The position numbers and the translations under genes were made by a program. From positions 62,001 to 126,000 of the forward strand of contig CAYVOK010000002.1 in assembly GCA_964453335.1 (NCBI GenBank): a stretch of 64,000 nucleotides of DNA. Reading direction: 5' to 3'. Origin of the DNA: VGBO01 sp964453335. GTDB lineage: Bacteria; Actinomycetota; Acidimicrobiia; Acidimicrobiales; CAIXPF01. Of the stretch, positions 8,901-18,361 are shown one piece after another. The first letter of the stretch is position 1. Every line of letters starts with the position of its first letter. A model generated the notes under the pieces. It worked only from the letters and a program-made list of their open reading frames with translations, was not told the origin of the DNA and searched no databases.

Positions 8901-9998
8901 TCAGATCCGGTCGGTCAGGCGCACGGCCGTGCCCGGGACCACCCGTGCACCCGCCTCCACCCGGGCCCCCGGATCGAGCACGACGAAGGGTCCGACGACC
9001 GCGTCGTCGCCGATCTCCGCGTCGGTGGCGACCGTGTGCTGCACCCGTGCCCCCGCACCGACCACGCAGTCGACGAGACGGGCGTTCGGGCCGATCTCGG
9101 CACCCGCCCCGACCACCGTGCGCCCCTGCAGGAGCGTCCCCGGGAACAGGGTCACGTCGCGGCCGAGTTCGACGGTGGCGTCGACGTAGCAGGTGGACGG
9201 ATCGAGCATCGACACACCCGCCGCGAGCCACGACCGGTTGATCCGCCGCCGCAGTTCCGCCTCGACCTCGGCGAGGCTGAGGCGGTCGTCGACCTCGACG
9301 ACCTCGGCTGGCTCGACCTCGACCGCAGCGACGAGGTGACCCGCCCGGGCGAGGACCTCCACGACGTCCTCGAGTCGGTAGGTGCTGTCGTCGTCGGACG
9401 GGGTGACCCGTCGGATGGCCGCACCCAGCAGGCTGCGGCGGGCGCACAGCACCGACACCGCCACCTCGTCGATCGACCGTTCGTCCGCGAGCACGTCGGC
9501 ATCGCCGGCGAGACGCACCACCCGGCCGTCCCGCCCCCGCACCACACGCGGCGACCCCGTCGGATCGGCCGACCGCACGGTGAGCACCGTGCACGCCACG
9601 TCGCCCGCCCGGTGCGCCTCCACGAGGCGCCGCAGGCTCGCCGTCGACAGCAGCGGCATGTCGGCCGGGACGACGAGCACGTCGTCGTCACCGAGGTCGT
9701 CGTCGGGCAACGCCCCGAGCGCGGACTGCACGGCGTCGGCCGTGCCCCTCGGTACCGGCTGTTCGACGAAGTCGACGAGCGTCCCGTCGACGTCGCGCAG
9801 GATCCGCTTCGTGACCTGCTCGGCGGCCGCACCCACGACGACGACCACCCGGTCGACGTCGGCGGCGACGAGCGTGTCGACCATGTAGAGCAGGAGCGGA
9901 CGACCGCACAGCAGGTGGAGCGGCTTCGGCCGGTCGGACCGCATCCGGCGACCCTCCCCGGCGGCGAGGACGACTGCAGCGAGCGAACGTGACGTCAT
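8901..9998 (-). CDS. glmU: GlmU-like UDP-GlcNAc pyrophosphorylase, acetyltransferase domain truncated
   Basis: 365 residues against about 450-480 for typical GlmU. The N-terminal uridylyltransferase is complete in its signature LAAGEGRRMRSDRPKPLH at residues 11-28 and includes PADMPLL. A left-handed beta-helix begins near residue 250 (STCYVDATVELGRDVTLFPG) but stops after GPFVVLDPGARVEAGARV. The segment carrying the acetyl-transfer residues (the His and Lys of the GHLTYLGDA region in E. coli) is missing. The protein should therefore make UDP-GlcNAc from GlcNAc-1-P but not acetylate GlcN-1-P; this is inference. The ATG at 9998 shares its first base with the last base of the tRNA-Gln CCA. No other ATG, GTG or TTG precedes the signature. 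Confidence 0.85.
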   Translation of the reverse strand: MTSRSLAAVVLAAGEGRRMRSDRPKPLHLLCGRPLLLYMVDTLVAADVDRVVVVVGAAAEQVTKRILRDVDGTLVDFVEQPVPRGTADAVQSALGALPDDDLGDDDVLVVPADMPLLSTASLRRLVEAHRAGDVACTVLTVRSADPTGSPRVVRGRDGRVVRLAGDADVLADERSIDEVAVSVLCARRSLLGAAIRRVTPSDDDSTYRLEDVVEVLARAGHLVAAVEVEPAEVVEVDDRLSLAEVEAELRRRINRSWLAAGVSMLDPSTCYVDATVELGRDVTLFPGTLLQGRTVVGAGAEIGPNARLVDCVVGAGARVQHTVATDAEIGDDAVVGPFVVLDPGARVEAGARVVPGTAVRLTDRI

Positions 9999-10073
9999 GG
10001 CTGGCGGGGCAGGAATCGAACCTGCAACTTCCTGAACCAAAGTCAGGCGTTCTGCCAATTGAACTACCCGCCA
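9998..10073 (-). tRNA. tRNA-Gln (anticodon TTG), CCA encoded
   Basis: Read on the minus strand, the cloverleaf has acceptor stem TGGCGGG pairing with CCCGCCA. The anticodon stem-loop is CCTGA CTTTGGT TCAGG, with anticodon TTG reading CAA. The T arm is GCAGG TTCGAAT CCTGC. Discriminator G and an encoded CCA follow. Positions 9998-10000 are the CCA; without it the gene ends at 10001. The final A is also the A of the glmU ATG, so the tRNA appears to head the glmU-prs transcript. Confidence 0.95.
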
Positions 10074-10088
10074 ACGGGCACGCCGCCG

Positions 10089-10094
10089 ACGGTA
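10089..10094 (-). promoter_or_regulatory. Predicted -10 box for tRNA-Gln
   Basis: Minus-strand TACCGT lies 15 bases upstream of the mature tRNA 5' end, a suitable distance for a short 5' leader. It probably also drives glmU and prs. Confidence 0.45.
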
Positions 10095-10152
10095 GCGCCG
10101 GGCGCACGACAGGGCGGGACCGACCTGGTTCGCCGTGGGCGGGCCGGCCCGC

Positions 10153-10158
10153 TAGGGT
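10153..10158 (+). promoter_or_regulatory. Predicted leaderless -10 box for bS22
   Basis: TAGGGT ends 10 bases before the bS22 ATG at 10169. Transcription would start at or just before the start codon, and no Shine-Dalgarno site is present. Confidence 0.5.
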
Positions 10159-10168
10159 GACCGACCTC

Positions 10169-10270
10169 ATGGGCTCGCTGATCAAGAAGCGCCGGAAGCG
10201 CATGCGCAAGAAGAAGCACAAGAAGATGCTGAAGCGCACGCGGTTCCAACGACGCGCGAAGGGCAAATAG
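10169..10270 (+). CDS. Small ribosomal subunit protein bS22 (AURKAIP1/COX24 domain)
   Basis: A 33-residue, extremely basic protein beginning MGSLIKKRRKRMRKKKHKKM. This matches the actinobacterial small-subunit protein bS22, seen in mycobacterial ribosome structures near the decoding region and related to the COX24/AURKAIP1 C-terminal motif. The TAGGGT box just upstream predicts a leaderless mRNA. It is a single-gene unit, divergent from tRNA-Gln and convergent with ispE. It is easily missed by gene finders because of its size. Confidence 0.9.
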   Translation: MGSLIKKRRKRMRKKKHKKMLKRTRFQRRAKGK

Positions 10271-10277
10271 ACCGCGC

Positions 10278-10292
10278 GTCGGCGGAGCCGAC
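10278..10292. terminator. Short hairpin between convergent bS22 and ispE
   Basis: A perfect GTCGGC / GCCGAC inverted repeat with a 3-base loop lies between the two converging stop codons. No T-run follows, so termination by this element alone is uncertain. Confidence 0.35.
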
Positions 10293-10295
10293 CGG

Positions 10296-11018
10296 TCAGG
10301 ACGTCGTCGTCACCACGACACGGCCCGGACCGGGGAAGGCCCCGTCGACGAACCACGTCGACCCGCTCCCCGCCAGTTGGGGGCGGGTCTTCGTCGCGTC
10401 GGCGAGCACGTCACGCCATGCGGCGAGTTCGGGCACGACCTCGACCGCCGCACGCTCGAGGTCGTTCGACCCCGGCCCCGTCGGACCGCCGAGCCGGTCC
10501 CACGCCCGGTAGACGTCGATGGTCGGACACGACAACGGCGGGAGCACGAGCGTGAAACTGCGACGGACCGGCGACAGGGGCTGCACGACGTCGCCGATCC
10601 CCCCGACCCGGGCCCGGCCACCCAGCAGGCAGAACGGCACGTCCGCCCCCAGGCGGGCGGCGAGGTCGAGGTCGTCGCACCCGGCCCAGCGCAGTACCGC
10701 CGCGGCGTCGGCGGAACCCCCACCGAGGCCGGCACCTGCCGGGATCCTCTTCGTGATCCGCACCCGGGCACGGCGGCCCACGAGCTCGAGCGCCCTGGCG
10801 ACGAGGTTGTCGGGGCCGGTCGACACGGCGAGCCCCGGGTTCGCCGCCGCCGGCCCCGCGTAGACGAGCTCGATCCCCTCACCCGACGGGTCGAACTCGA
10901 GCGTGTCGGCCAGGTCGAGCGTGACCATCTCGGCGTCGATCATGTGGTAGCCGTCCGCACGCACCCCCGTCACCCGGAGCGAGACGGTCAACTTCGCGGG
11001 GGCCTGCACGACCTGCAC
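10296..11018 (-). CDS. ispE: 4-diphosphocytidyl-2-C-methyl-D-erythritol kinase
   Basis: A GHMP-fold kinase that phosphorylates CDP-methylerythritol in the MEP isoprenoid pathway. At 240 residues it is shorter than the usual 280-300, but all three family motifs are present. Motif 1 is APAKLTVSLRVTGVRADGYH, motif 2 the ATP loop PAGAGLGGGSADAAA, and motif 3 QLAGSGSTWFV. GTG codons at 11018 and 11009 are both possible starts just before APAKL. The longest frame would add 174 low-complexity residues and is rejected. It follows rsmA by 38 bases, the usual rsmA-ispE order. Confidence 0.92.
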   Translation of the reverse strand: MQVVQAPAKLTVSLRVTGVRADGYHMIDAEMVTLDLADTLEFDPSGEGIELVYAGPAAANPGLAVSTGPDNLVARALELVGRRARVRITKRIPAGAGLGGGSADAAAVLRWAGCDDLDLAARLGADVPFCLLGGRARVGGIGDVVQPLSPVRRSFTLVLPPLSCPTIDVYRAWDRLGGPTGPGSNDLERAAVEVVPELAAWRDVLADATKTRPQLAGSGSTWFVDGAFPGPGRVVVTTTS

Positions 11019-11056
11019 GACGCCACCGTACCGACCGGGCGGGCCGCCACCTGCGC

Positions 11057-11893
11057 TCAGACCGCTCGGGCGACCGCCGCCAGGCGGACCCAGGCCGCCA
11101 CGTCGAGCTCCTCGGGGCGGGCCGACGGTGCGACACCCGCAGCCGCGAACCCGGCCTCGTCGACCCGGTCGCCGATCGTGCGCCGCAGCATCTTCCGGCG
11201 CTGCCCGAATGACGCGTCGAGGAGGGATCGCACGATGGCGAACGTGGCTACGTCGGCGGCGGGAGCGGCATGTCGTTCGACGGCGAGCAACGCCGACTGC
11301 ACACGCGGTTCGGGGACGAACACGGTCGGTGGCACCCGGCCGACGATCCGGGCCCGGGCGAACCACGCGAGCTTCACCGACGGCAGGCCGTAGGTGCGCG
11401 AGCCCGGCGGAGCGGCCAGCCGTTCGGCGACCTCGAGCTGCACCATCACGAGCATCCGTCCGATCGCCGGCACCCCGGCGAGGAGGTCGAGCACGATCCC
11501 CGTCGCCAGGTTGTACGGGAGATTCGCGACGAGTGTCCACGACGGCTCCCCCGCCGCCGGCCCCGGGCCGAGCAGGGCGGACCAGTCGAGCGACGTCGCA
11601 TCGCCGGTCACGACCCGGGCGTCCGTGCCCGCGAGCACGTCGGTGAGGACCGCAGCGACCCGCTTGTCGACCTCGATCGCGGTGACGGCGGCACCGGTCT
11701 CGAGCAGGGCGAGCGTGAGCGACCCGACGCCGGCCCCGATCTCGACGACCCGGTCACCGGGACCGACCTCGGCCAGCCGGGCGATGCGCCGGACCGTGTT
11801 CGGGTCGGCGACGTAGTTCTGGCCGAGGGCCCGGCCGAGCACGATCCCGTGGCGGTCGAGCAGGTCGACGAGCGCCGAACGGCTGTGGGTCAC
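11057..11893 (-). CDS. rsmA: 16S rRNA dimethyladenosine transferase RsmA/KsgA
   Basis: 278 residues. It dimethylates two adjacent adenines in the 3'-terminal helix of 16S rRNA using SAM. Seen are LGQNYVADPNTVRRI (usually GQNFL), the SAM loop EIGAGVGSLTLALLE, the acidic AIEVD, and the catalytic ANLPYNLAT (NLPY motif). The C-terminal domain contains VFVPEPRVQSALL and FGQRRKMLR. The GTG start overlaps the tatD TGA as GTGA, so translation is coupled. Confidence 0.95.
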   Translation of the reverse strand: MTHSRSALVDLLDRHGIVLGRALGQNYVADPNTVRRIARLAEVGPGDRVVEIGAGVGSLTLALLETGAAVTAIEVDKRVAAVLTDVLAGTDARVVTGDATSLDWSALLGPGPAAGEPSWTLVANLPYNLATGIVLDLLAGVPAIGRMLVMVQLEVAERLAAPPGSRTYGLPSVKLAWFARARIVGRVPPTVFVPEPRVQSALLAVERHAAPAADVATFAIVRSLLDASFGQRRKMLRRTIGDRVDEAGFAAAGVAPSARPEELDVAAWVRLAAVARAV

Positions 11894-12644
11894 CCGTCCA
11901 GCCCGTAGAACCGGTTCGTGGTCGCCCAGGCGGCTGCGGCCACCTCGGCCACCGGCCGGTCCCGTTCCGCGGCGACGGCGGCGCCGACGGCGCTCACCCA
12001 GGCAGGCTGGTTCCGCCGACCCCGGTGCGGCACCGGGGCCAGGTAGGGCGAGTCGGTCTCGAGGAGCAGGCGGTCGTCCGGACAGAGCCTGGCGGCGGCC
12101 CGCACGTCGTCGGCGTTGCGGAACGTGACGATGCCGGAGAAGCTCAGGTGCGCCCCGAGATCGAGGCAGCGGCGCGCCTCTTCCGCACCACCGGTGAAGC
12201 AGTGGAAGACCGTGCGTTCGGGGATGCCCTCGCCGACGAGCACGTCGAAGGTCTCCTCCCAGGCCTCGCGCGTGTGGATGACGAGCGGCAGGCCGAGCTC
12301 GTGCGCGAGCCCGATCTGCGCCGCGAACACCGCGCGTTGTTCGGCACGTGGCGAGTGGTCGTAGTGGAAGTCGAGCCCGCACTCCCCGACCGCGACCACC
12401 TCGGGGGCGGCGAGGAGGCCCCGCAGCGCGTCGAGGTCGGCGCCGGCGGCGTCGTGGGGGTGGACGCCCGCGGTCGCCCACACGGTGCCGGGGTGGGCCC
12501 GGGCGACGTCGATCGCCTCGATCGACCGCGCGACGTCGGTGCCGACGGTGACGAGCCGGGCGACCCCGGCCTCGAGCGCGGCCGCGACGGTCCCGACGCC
12601 CTCGGCGCCCGCCTCGATGTGGCAGTGGTGGTCGAACCAGCGCA

Positions 12645-12645
<1 letters not shown>
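11890..12645 (-). CDS. tatD: TatD-family metal-dependent hydrolase/DNase
   Basis: 251 residues, the usual TatD length. Metal ligands and family motifs are visible: HHCH near the N-terminus, GECGLDFHYD, VIHTREAWEE, FHCFTGG, and ETDSPYLAP followed by HRGRRNQP. TatD proteins are 3'-5' exonucleases acting in DNA repair and RNA turnover. The ATG shares a base with the metG TGA (TGATG). In many actinobacteria an rpf gene lies between tatD and rsmA; here it is absent. Confidence 0.93.
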
Positions 12646-14144
<1,499 letters not shown>

Positions 14145-14152
14145 GGCGGGCG

Positions 14153-14158
14153 ATGCTA
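14153..14158 (-). promoter_or_regulatory. Predicted leaderless -10 box for metG
   Basis: Minus-strand TAGCAT, 8 bases before the GTG at 14144. It decides the metG start. It probably drives the metG-tatD-rsmA-ispE operon. Confidence 0.5.
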
Positions 14159-14197
14159 CCCGGGACCCCTGCGCAGCCATCACGCCCGGTCGGCCGC

Positions 14198-15223
14198 TCA
14201 GTCGCCCACGGCGCGCAGCCCGTCCGGCACGACTGCGCCCGGGGCCTCGAGGCCACCCGCACGGTCGAGCACACGCTCGAGCTGGCGACGCCTCGGGCCG
14301 TCGAGGTCCTCGAACGCCTTCTGCGCGGACTCGAGCCGCTTCCCGAGCGTGTCGAGCGCGCCGGAGAACTTCTCCCATTCCGTCGTGAAGCGCCGGAGCG
14401 TCGCGACGACCTCGTCGGAGGTGCGGGCGAGGTCGAACTGCTCGACGGCGTGCCGGATCACGCTCACGACGGCGTAGAGGGTGAAGGGCGAGCACAGGAC
14501 GACACCGCGGCCGAGTGCCTCGTCCGCGAGCTCGGGAGCCGTGTCGTGGAGGAAGCCGTAGACCGCCTCGTTCGGCACGAACAGCAGCACGAACCCGAGC
14601 GTCACACCGGGCTCGACGTAGCCGCGCCCCCCGAGCTCACGGATCCGGTTCCGCACGTCCCGCACGAACAACTTGCCCGCCTCGTCGCGTTCGGCATCGG
14701 TCGACGCGTCGAGCATCCGGCCGTAGTTGTCGAGGGGGAACTTGACGTCCATGTTGAGCACGAGGCCGTCGGGGAGCAGGAACGTCACGTCCGGCACCGT
14801 GCCACCGGCGATCTGGCGCTGACGGACGTAGGAGACGCCCTCGACGAGGCCCGACAGCCGCAGCACGTCGTCCGCGATCCGCTCGCCCCAACGACCGCGG
14901 GCCTTGGGGTTGGCGAGCACGGTGCGCAACGCTTGCGCCGTCTCGCCGAGCGAGGCCGTCGTCCGGGTGTGCGCCTCGAGCGTCGCCACGAGCTCACCGT
15001 GCTGGCGGGCCCGGTCGCCCTGCAGGCGGTCGGCCGCCTCCTGCACCGCCCGGAGCTGTTCGCCGAGGACCGCGAGCTGGGCCTGCACCGGATCGGCGCC
15101 GACCACCGGTGCAGCCGCGGACGCGGACGCGCGCCGACCGGTGACGACGACCAGCACGGCTGCGACGAGGCCGGCCACCACACCTGCCGCCACCACCACG
15201 AGGACGAACGTCGAGACCGTCAT
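14198..15223 (-). CDS. rmuC: RmuC-family DNA recombination protein
   Basis: 341 residues. An N-terminal membrane helix (TFVLVVVAAGVVAGLVAAVL) is followed by a coiled coil to about residue 95 and the RmuC nuclease-like domain. Conserved pieces are ARGRWGE, PDVTFLLPDGLVLNMDVKFP, FVPNEAVYGFL and LCSPFTLYAV. E. coli RmuC limits inversions at short repeats; its biochemical activity is not settled. A TAGCGT box 8 bases before the ATG predicts a leaderless mRNA. Confidence 0.88.
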   Translation of the reverse strand: MTVSTFVLVVVAAGVVAGLVAAVLVVVTGRRASASAAAPVVGADPVQAQLAVLGEQLRAVQEAADRLQGDRARQHGELVATLEAHTRTTASLGETAQALRTVLANPKARGRWGERIADDVLRLSGLVEGVSYVRQRQIAGGTVPDVTFLLPDGLVLNMDVKFPLDNYGRMLDASTDAERDEAGKLFVRDVRNRIRELGGRGYVEPGVTLGFVLLFVPNEAVYGFLHDTAPELADEALGRGVVLCSPFTLYAVVSVIRHAVEQFDLARTSDEVVATLRRFTTEWEKFSGALDTLGKRLESAQKAFEDLDGPRRRQLERVLDRAGGLEAPGAVVPDGLRAVGD

Positions 15224-15324
15224 GGCGCCACACGCTACGGGCGGCCTGTGACAACGGGCGTCGGACGCTACGGTGCCGGACGACGGCCGGCCGCGCCGCC
15301 GTCACGGACCGGGGGAGGAACGAC
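15224..15324. promoter_or_regulatory. Divergent promoter region rmuC / metallo-hydrolase
   Basis: Minus-strand TAGCGT at 15232-15237 serves rmuC as a leaderless promoter. Plus-strand TACGGT at 15269-15274 serves the MBL gene, leaving a leader of about 45 bases that contains a GGGGGAGG ribosome site. Confidence 0.45.
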
Positions 15325-16188
15325 ATGCTGCGCTGGAAGATCGGTGCGTTCACCATCACGTCGGTGGTCGAGTCGGAGGCGCCCACGTCGCCCCGGTTCC
15401 TCTTCGCCGACCTCGACAAGAAGGCAGTGCTCGCCATCGCCGGACGCAAGCCCTGGCTGAGCCCGAACTTCGTGAGCCCCGAAGGGTTCCTCCTCCAGAA
15501 GATCCACGCCCTCGTCATCGACGGCGGCGGGCGGCGGATCATCGTGGACACCTGCATCGGCAACGACAAGGAACGCCACAACCCGGGCTGGGCACACCTG
15601 CAGGGGCCGTTCCTCGACGACCTGACCGCCGCCGGGTACCCGCCGGAGTCGATCGACACGGTGATCTGCACACACCTCCACGTCGACCACGTCGGCTGGA
15701 ACACGAAGCTCGTCGACGGACGCTGGGTGCCGACGTTCCCCAACGCCCGCTACCTGTTCGTGAAGCCCGAGTTCGAGCACTGGCAGGTCGCCCCCGACAT
15801 CAACGGGGACGAGACCTTCGCCGACTCGGTCGCCCCGATCCACGAGGCCGGCCTCGCCGACCTCGTCAGCACCTCCCACGAGGTGTGCCCGGGCATCCAC
15901 TACGAGCCGACGCCCGGTCACACACCCGGCCACGTGTCCCTCGTCATCGAGTCGGAGGGTCAGCGGGCCGTCATCACCGGCGACATGATCCACACGCCGC
16001 TGCAGATCGCCGCGCCCGAGCACTCGAGCATGTTCGACACCGACCCGGACATGGCGCGCCACACCCGCAAGGCGTTCCTCGACCGGTGGTCCGACGCGTC
16101 GACGCTGATCATCGGCACGCACTTCGGCAGCCCGACCGCCGGGACGCTCACCGCCGACGGTGACGGGGCGTACACGCTGCACTGCTGA
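15325..16188 (+). CDS. MBL-fold metallo-hydrolase
   Basis: 287 residues, cytoplasmic. The metallo-beta-lactamase metal motif is seen as THLHVDHVGWN (HxHxDH). Further ligands fall at PGHTPGHVS (His), TGDM (Asp) and GTHFG (His). The layout resembles bacterial lactonase-like or aryl-hydrolase-like MBL proteins, but the substrate cannot be told. A GGGGGAGG ribosome site lies upstream of the ATG. It is a single gene convergent with the FAD oxidoreductase. Confidence 0.85.
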   Translation: MLRWKIGAFTITSVVESEAPTSPRFLFADLDKKAVLAIAGRKPWLSPNFVSPEGFLLQKIHALVIDGGGRRIIVDTCIGNDKERHNPGWAHLQGPFLDDLTAAGYPPESIDTVICTHLHVDHVGWNTKLVDGRWVPTFPNARYLFVKPEFEHWQVAPDINGDETFADSVAPIHEAGLADLVSTSHEVCPGIHYEPTPGHTPGHVSLVIESEGQRAVITGDMIHTPLQIAAPEHSSMFDTDPDMARHTRKAFLDRWSDASTLIIGTHFGSPTAGTLTADGDGAYTLHC

Positions 16189-16228
16189 ACGGCATCGGGC
16201 CGACCCGCCGGGACCGGCCGGCCGGTGC

Positions 16229-17503
16229 TCAGACCCCGACGCGCAGGTCGACGACGACCGCCTCGCCGCAGCGGCGGCCCGAGAACAACGCGCCCTGGAT
16301 CGAACCGGTGTCCCGGTGGTCACCCGCCACGTACCGCCCCGCACCGAGGCGGACGGTGCGTCGCGGGTGGAACGGCGGAACGGCCACCGGCTGACCGTGC
16401 GGGATGACGTCGGTGCGCAGGTGCTCCCAGTCGGCGACGACCGCGCCGAACCACCCGCGCAACTGCGTCCGCACCGCAGGTTCGACGGCACCGTCGGCCA
16501 CGCCCGGCACCGCCGCTGCGACGAGTGCACGCCCGGGCGGCGCGTAGGACGGGGCGACCTCGCTCATCACGGCCACGTTGCACGCCGGGCCCCGGCCGGT
16601 GCCGTCGAGCAGCAACGAGCGGCCGCGCACCGGCGGCTCCGGCGCGGCGAACCACACGCAGGACGCCGACTTCGACCCGACCTCGGGCAGACCGAGCAGA
16701 CCGGCGGCTGCAGGTCCGTCCGTGGCGACCACGACGGCACGGCCGCGGATCCGTTCGCCGCCACCGGTGCGCACCGTCGTCCCCTCGATCCCCTCGACCC
16801 GGACACCGAGCCGGACGACCTCGTCGCCGAGGTGGGCGGCGAGCTGCGTCGGGATCGCCCCCATACCCCCGGCGGGGACCGCGGCATCGCCATCGGCGAG
16901 CGACCGGAAGATCACCTCGAACATGCGCGACGAGGTGCGGAGCTGCGGGTCGAGCTGGATGCCGGCGAGCAACGGGCGCAGGAACCGCTCGATCGCCGCA
17001 CCGGAGAAACCGCGGCGGCGCAACGCCTCGGCGGTCGAGGTCTCCGGTCGCCGGAGCAGGTCCGCCGGCGCGACGGAACGCACGTCGGCCCGCAGGAGAC
17101 CGATGCGGAGCTTGTCGAGCGGTGAACCGATGCCCGCCCGCACCGTCGCGAACGTGTCGGCGGGACGCCGGATCGGGTCGGAGACGAGATGGAACCGGCC
17201 GCCGTGCCACACCCGGGCACCCGGGTCGAACCGGCACAGGCCGAGCGCGTCGACGTCGAGCTGGCCCTGCACCTCGGGATACGCGGTCAGCAGGATCTGG
17301 AAGCCACGGTCGAGGAGGAACCCGTCGACCCGGTCGGTCCGCACCCGGCCGCCGACCCCGTCGGAGGCCTCGAGCACCACGGTGCGCAACCCCGCCGCCG
17401 TCGTGACGCGCGCCGCCGCGAGACCCGCGAGGCCCGCACCGACGACGACCACGTCGACGTCGACGTCGGGCTTCTTCGCGGTCGACCGACGCTGCGCGCA
17501 CAT
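16229..17503 (-). CDS. FAD-dependent amine oxidase/protoporphyrinogen-oxidase-like oxidoreductase
   Basis: 424 residues. The N-terminal dinucleotide-binding motif is VVVVGAGLAGLAAARV followed by LEASDGVGGRVRTD, the GG-doublet motif of the amine oxidase/phytoene desaturase superfamily. The C-terminal FAD site contains GRYVAGDHRDTGSIQGALFS. It could act on a carotenoid, porphyrin or amine; the substrate is not evident. The ATG at 17503 is chosen because the 336 extra residues of the longest frame are antisense to the neighbouring gene. The two genes are divergent with 45 bases between their starts. Confidence 0.8.
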   Translation of the reverse strand: MCAQRRSTAKKPDVDVDVVVVGAGLAGLAAARVTTAAGLRTVVLEASDGVGGRVRTDRVDGFLLDRGFQILLTAYPEVQGQLDVDALGLCRFDPGARVWHGGRFHLVSDPIRRPADTFATVRAGIGSPLDKLRIGLLRADVRSVAPADLLRRPETSTAEALRRRGFSGAAIERFLRPLLAGIQLDPQLRTSSRMFEVIFRSLADGDAAVPAGGMGAIPTQLAAHLGDEVVRLGVRVEGIEGTTVRTGGGERIRGRAVVVATDGPAAAGLLGLPEVGSKSASCVWFAAPEPPVRGRSLLLDGTGRGPACNVAVMSEVAPSYAPPGRALVAAAVPGVADGAVEPAVRTQLRGWFGAVVADWEHLRTDVIPHGQPVAVPPFHPRRTVRLGAGRYVAGDHRDTGSIQGALFSGRRCGEAVVVDLRVGV

Positions 17504-17548
17504 GCACGACAGCCTGCTGGCCCGACTCGGAGAGGGCAAACTCCGGGG

Positions 17549-18328
17549 ATGGCCGGCACCGTGCTCTACGAACGGAACGGTCGCGTCGCGACCATCACCT
17601 ACAACCGACCCCATGCGATGAACGCCGTCGACCGCGAGTTGCGGGCCGACCTCAACGCAGCCTGGCGCACCTTCCGCGACGATGCGGACGCCTGGGTCGG
17701 CATCGTCACCGGGGCGGGCCGGGCGTTCTGCGCCGGTGCCGACCTCCACGACCCGACCGGGGCCACCTCGACGGGGAACGCCGACCCGACGTTCTGGGAG
17801 ATGCCGTCGATGGCGTCGCTCGAGGCCGGCCTCGAGATGAACAAGCCGGTCATCGCCGCGGTGAACGGCCACTGCCTCGGATTCGGGCTCACGCTCGCGA
17901 CGGCCTGCGACTTCGTCATCGCCTCGGACCGGGCGACGTTCGGGTTCCCCGAGGTCCGCCTCGGTGTCCCCACCGTGCAGGGCGCGGTGCGCCTCCCCCA
18001 CCGGATCGGGTGGCAGCACGCGATGGAGCTCCTGCTCACCGGCGAACGGATCGACGCCGCCCGGGCGGCCGAGATCGGGCTCGTGTGGAAGGTCGTCGAG
18101 CACGACGACCTGCTCGCCGAGGCGGGGCGGCTCGCCGACCGGCTCCTCGCCGGCGCACCGCTCGCCGTGCGCGCCACGAAGGAGATCGCCCGACGCGGCA
18201 CCGAGCTGCCGTTCGTCGACGCGATCCGCTTCGGCGAGACCATGCGGCGTGTCGTCGCGCAGACCGAGGACGCCGCGGCGTTCGGTCGCCGCAACGGCGA
18301 CGACCCGCCCGTCTGGACCGGCCGCTGA
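17549..18328 (+). CDS. Enoyl-CoA hydratase/isomerase family protein
   Basis: 259 residues of crotonase fold. The oxyanion-hole segments are RAFCAGADL and NGHCLGFGLTLATACD. The acid/base Glu at the second position is kept in GFPEVRLGVP, but the first Glu (GGGxE in rat hydratase) is replaced, the segment reading GFGLTLA. It may therefore be an isomerase, thioesterase or single-Glu hydratase rather than a classic hydratase. The second crotonase in this window (21258-22076) shows the opposite pattern. Confidence 0.85.
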   Translation: MAGTVLYERNGRVATITYNRPHAMNAVDRELRADLNAAWRTFRDDADAWVGIVTGAGRAFCAGADLHDPTGATSTGNADPTFWEMPSMASLEAGLEMNKPVIAAVNGHCLGFGLTLATACDFVIASDRATFGFPEVRLGVPTVQGAVRLPHRIGWQHAMELLLTGERIDAARAAEIGLVWKVVEHDDLLAEAGRLADRLLAGAPLAVRATKEIARRGTELPFVDAIRFGETMRRVVAQTEDAAAFGRRNGDDPPVWTGR

Positions 18329-18332
18329 GCAG

Positions 18333-18361
18333 CCGTCGCCTGTCGCCTCAGGCGGCGACGG
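18333..18361. terminator. Convergent hairpin after enoyl-CoA hydratase and desaturase genes
   Basis: CCGTCGCC at 18333-18340 and GGCGACGG at 18354-18361 form an 8-bp stem around a 13-base loop. The loop contains the desaturase stop codon. It could end transcription from both sides; there is no T-run. Confidence 0.35.

Noticed and set aside
10001..10058. In-frame extension of glmU through the tRNA-Gln gene
   Set aside because: The extra 20 residues are translated tRNA sequence; the cloverleaf is complete, so the extension is not coding.
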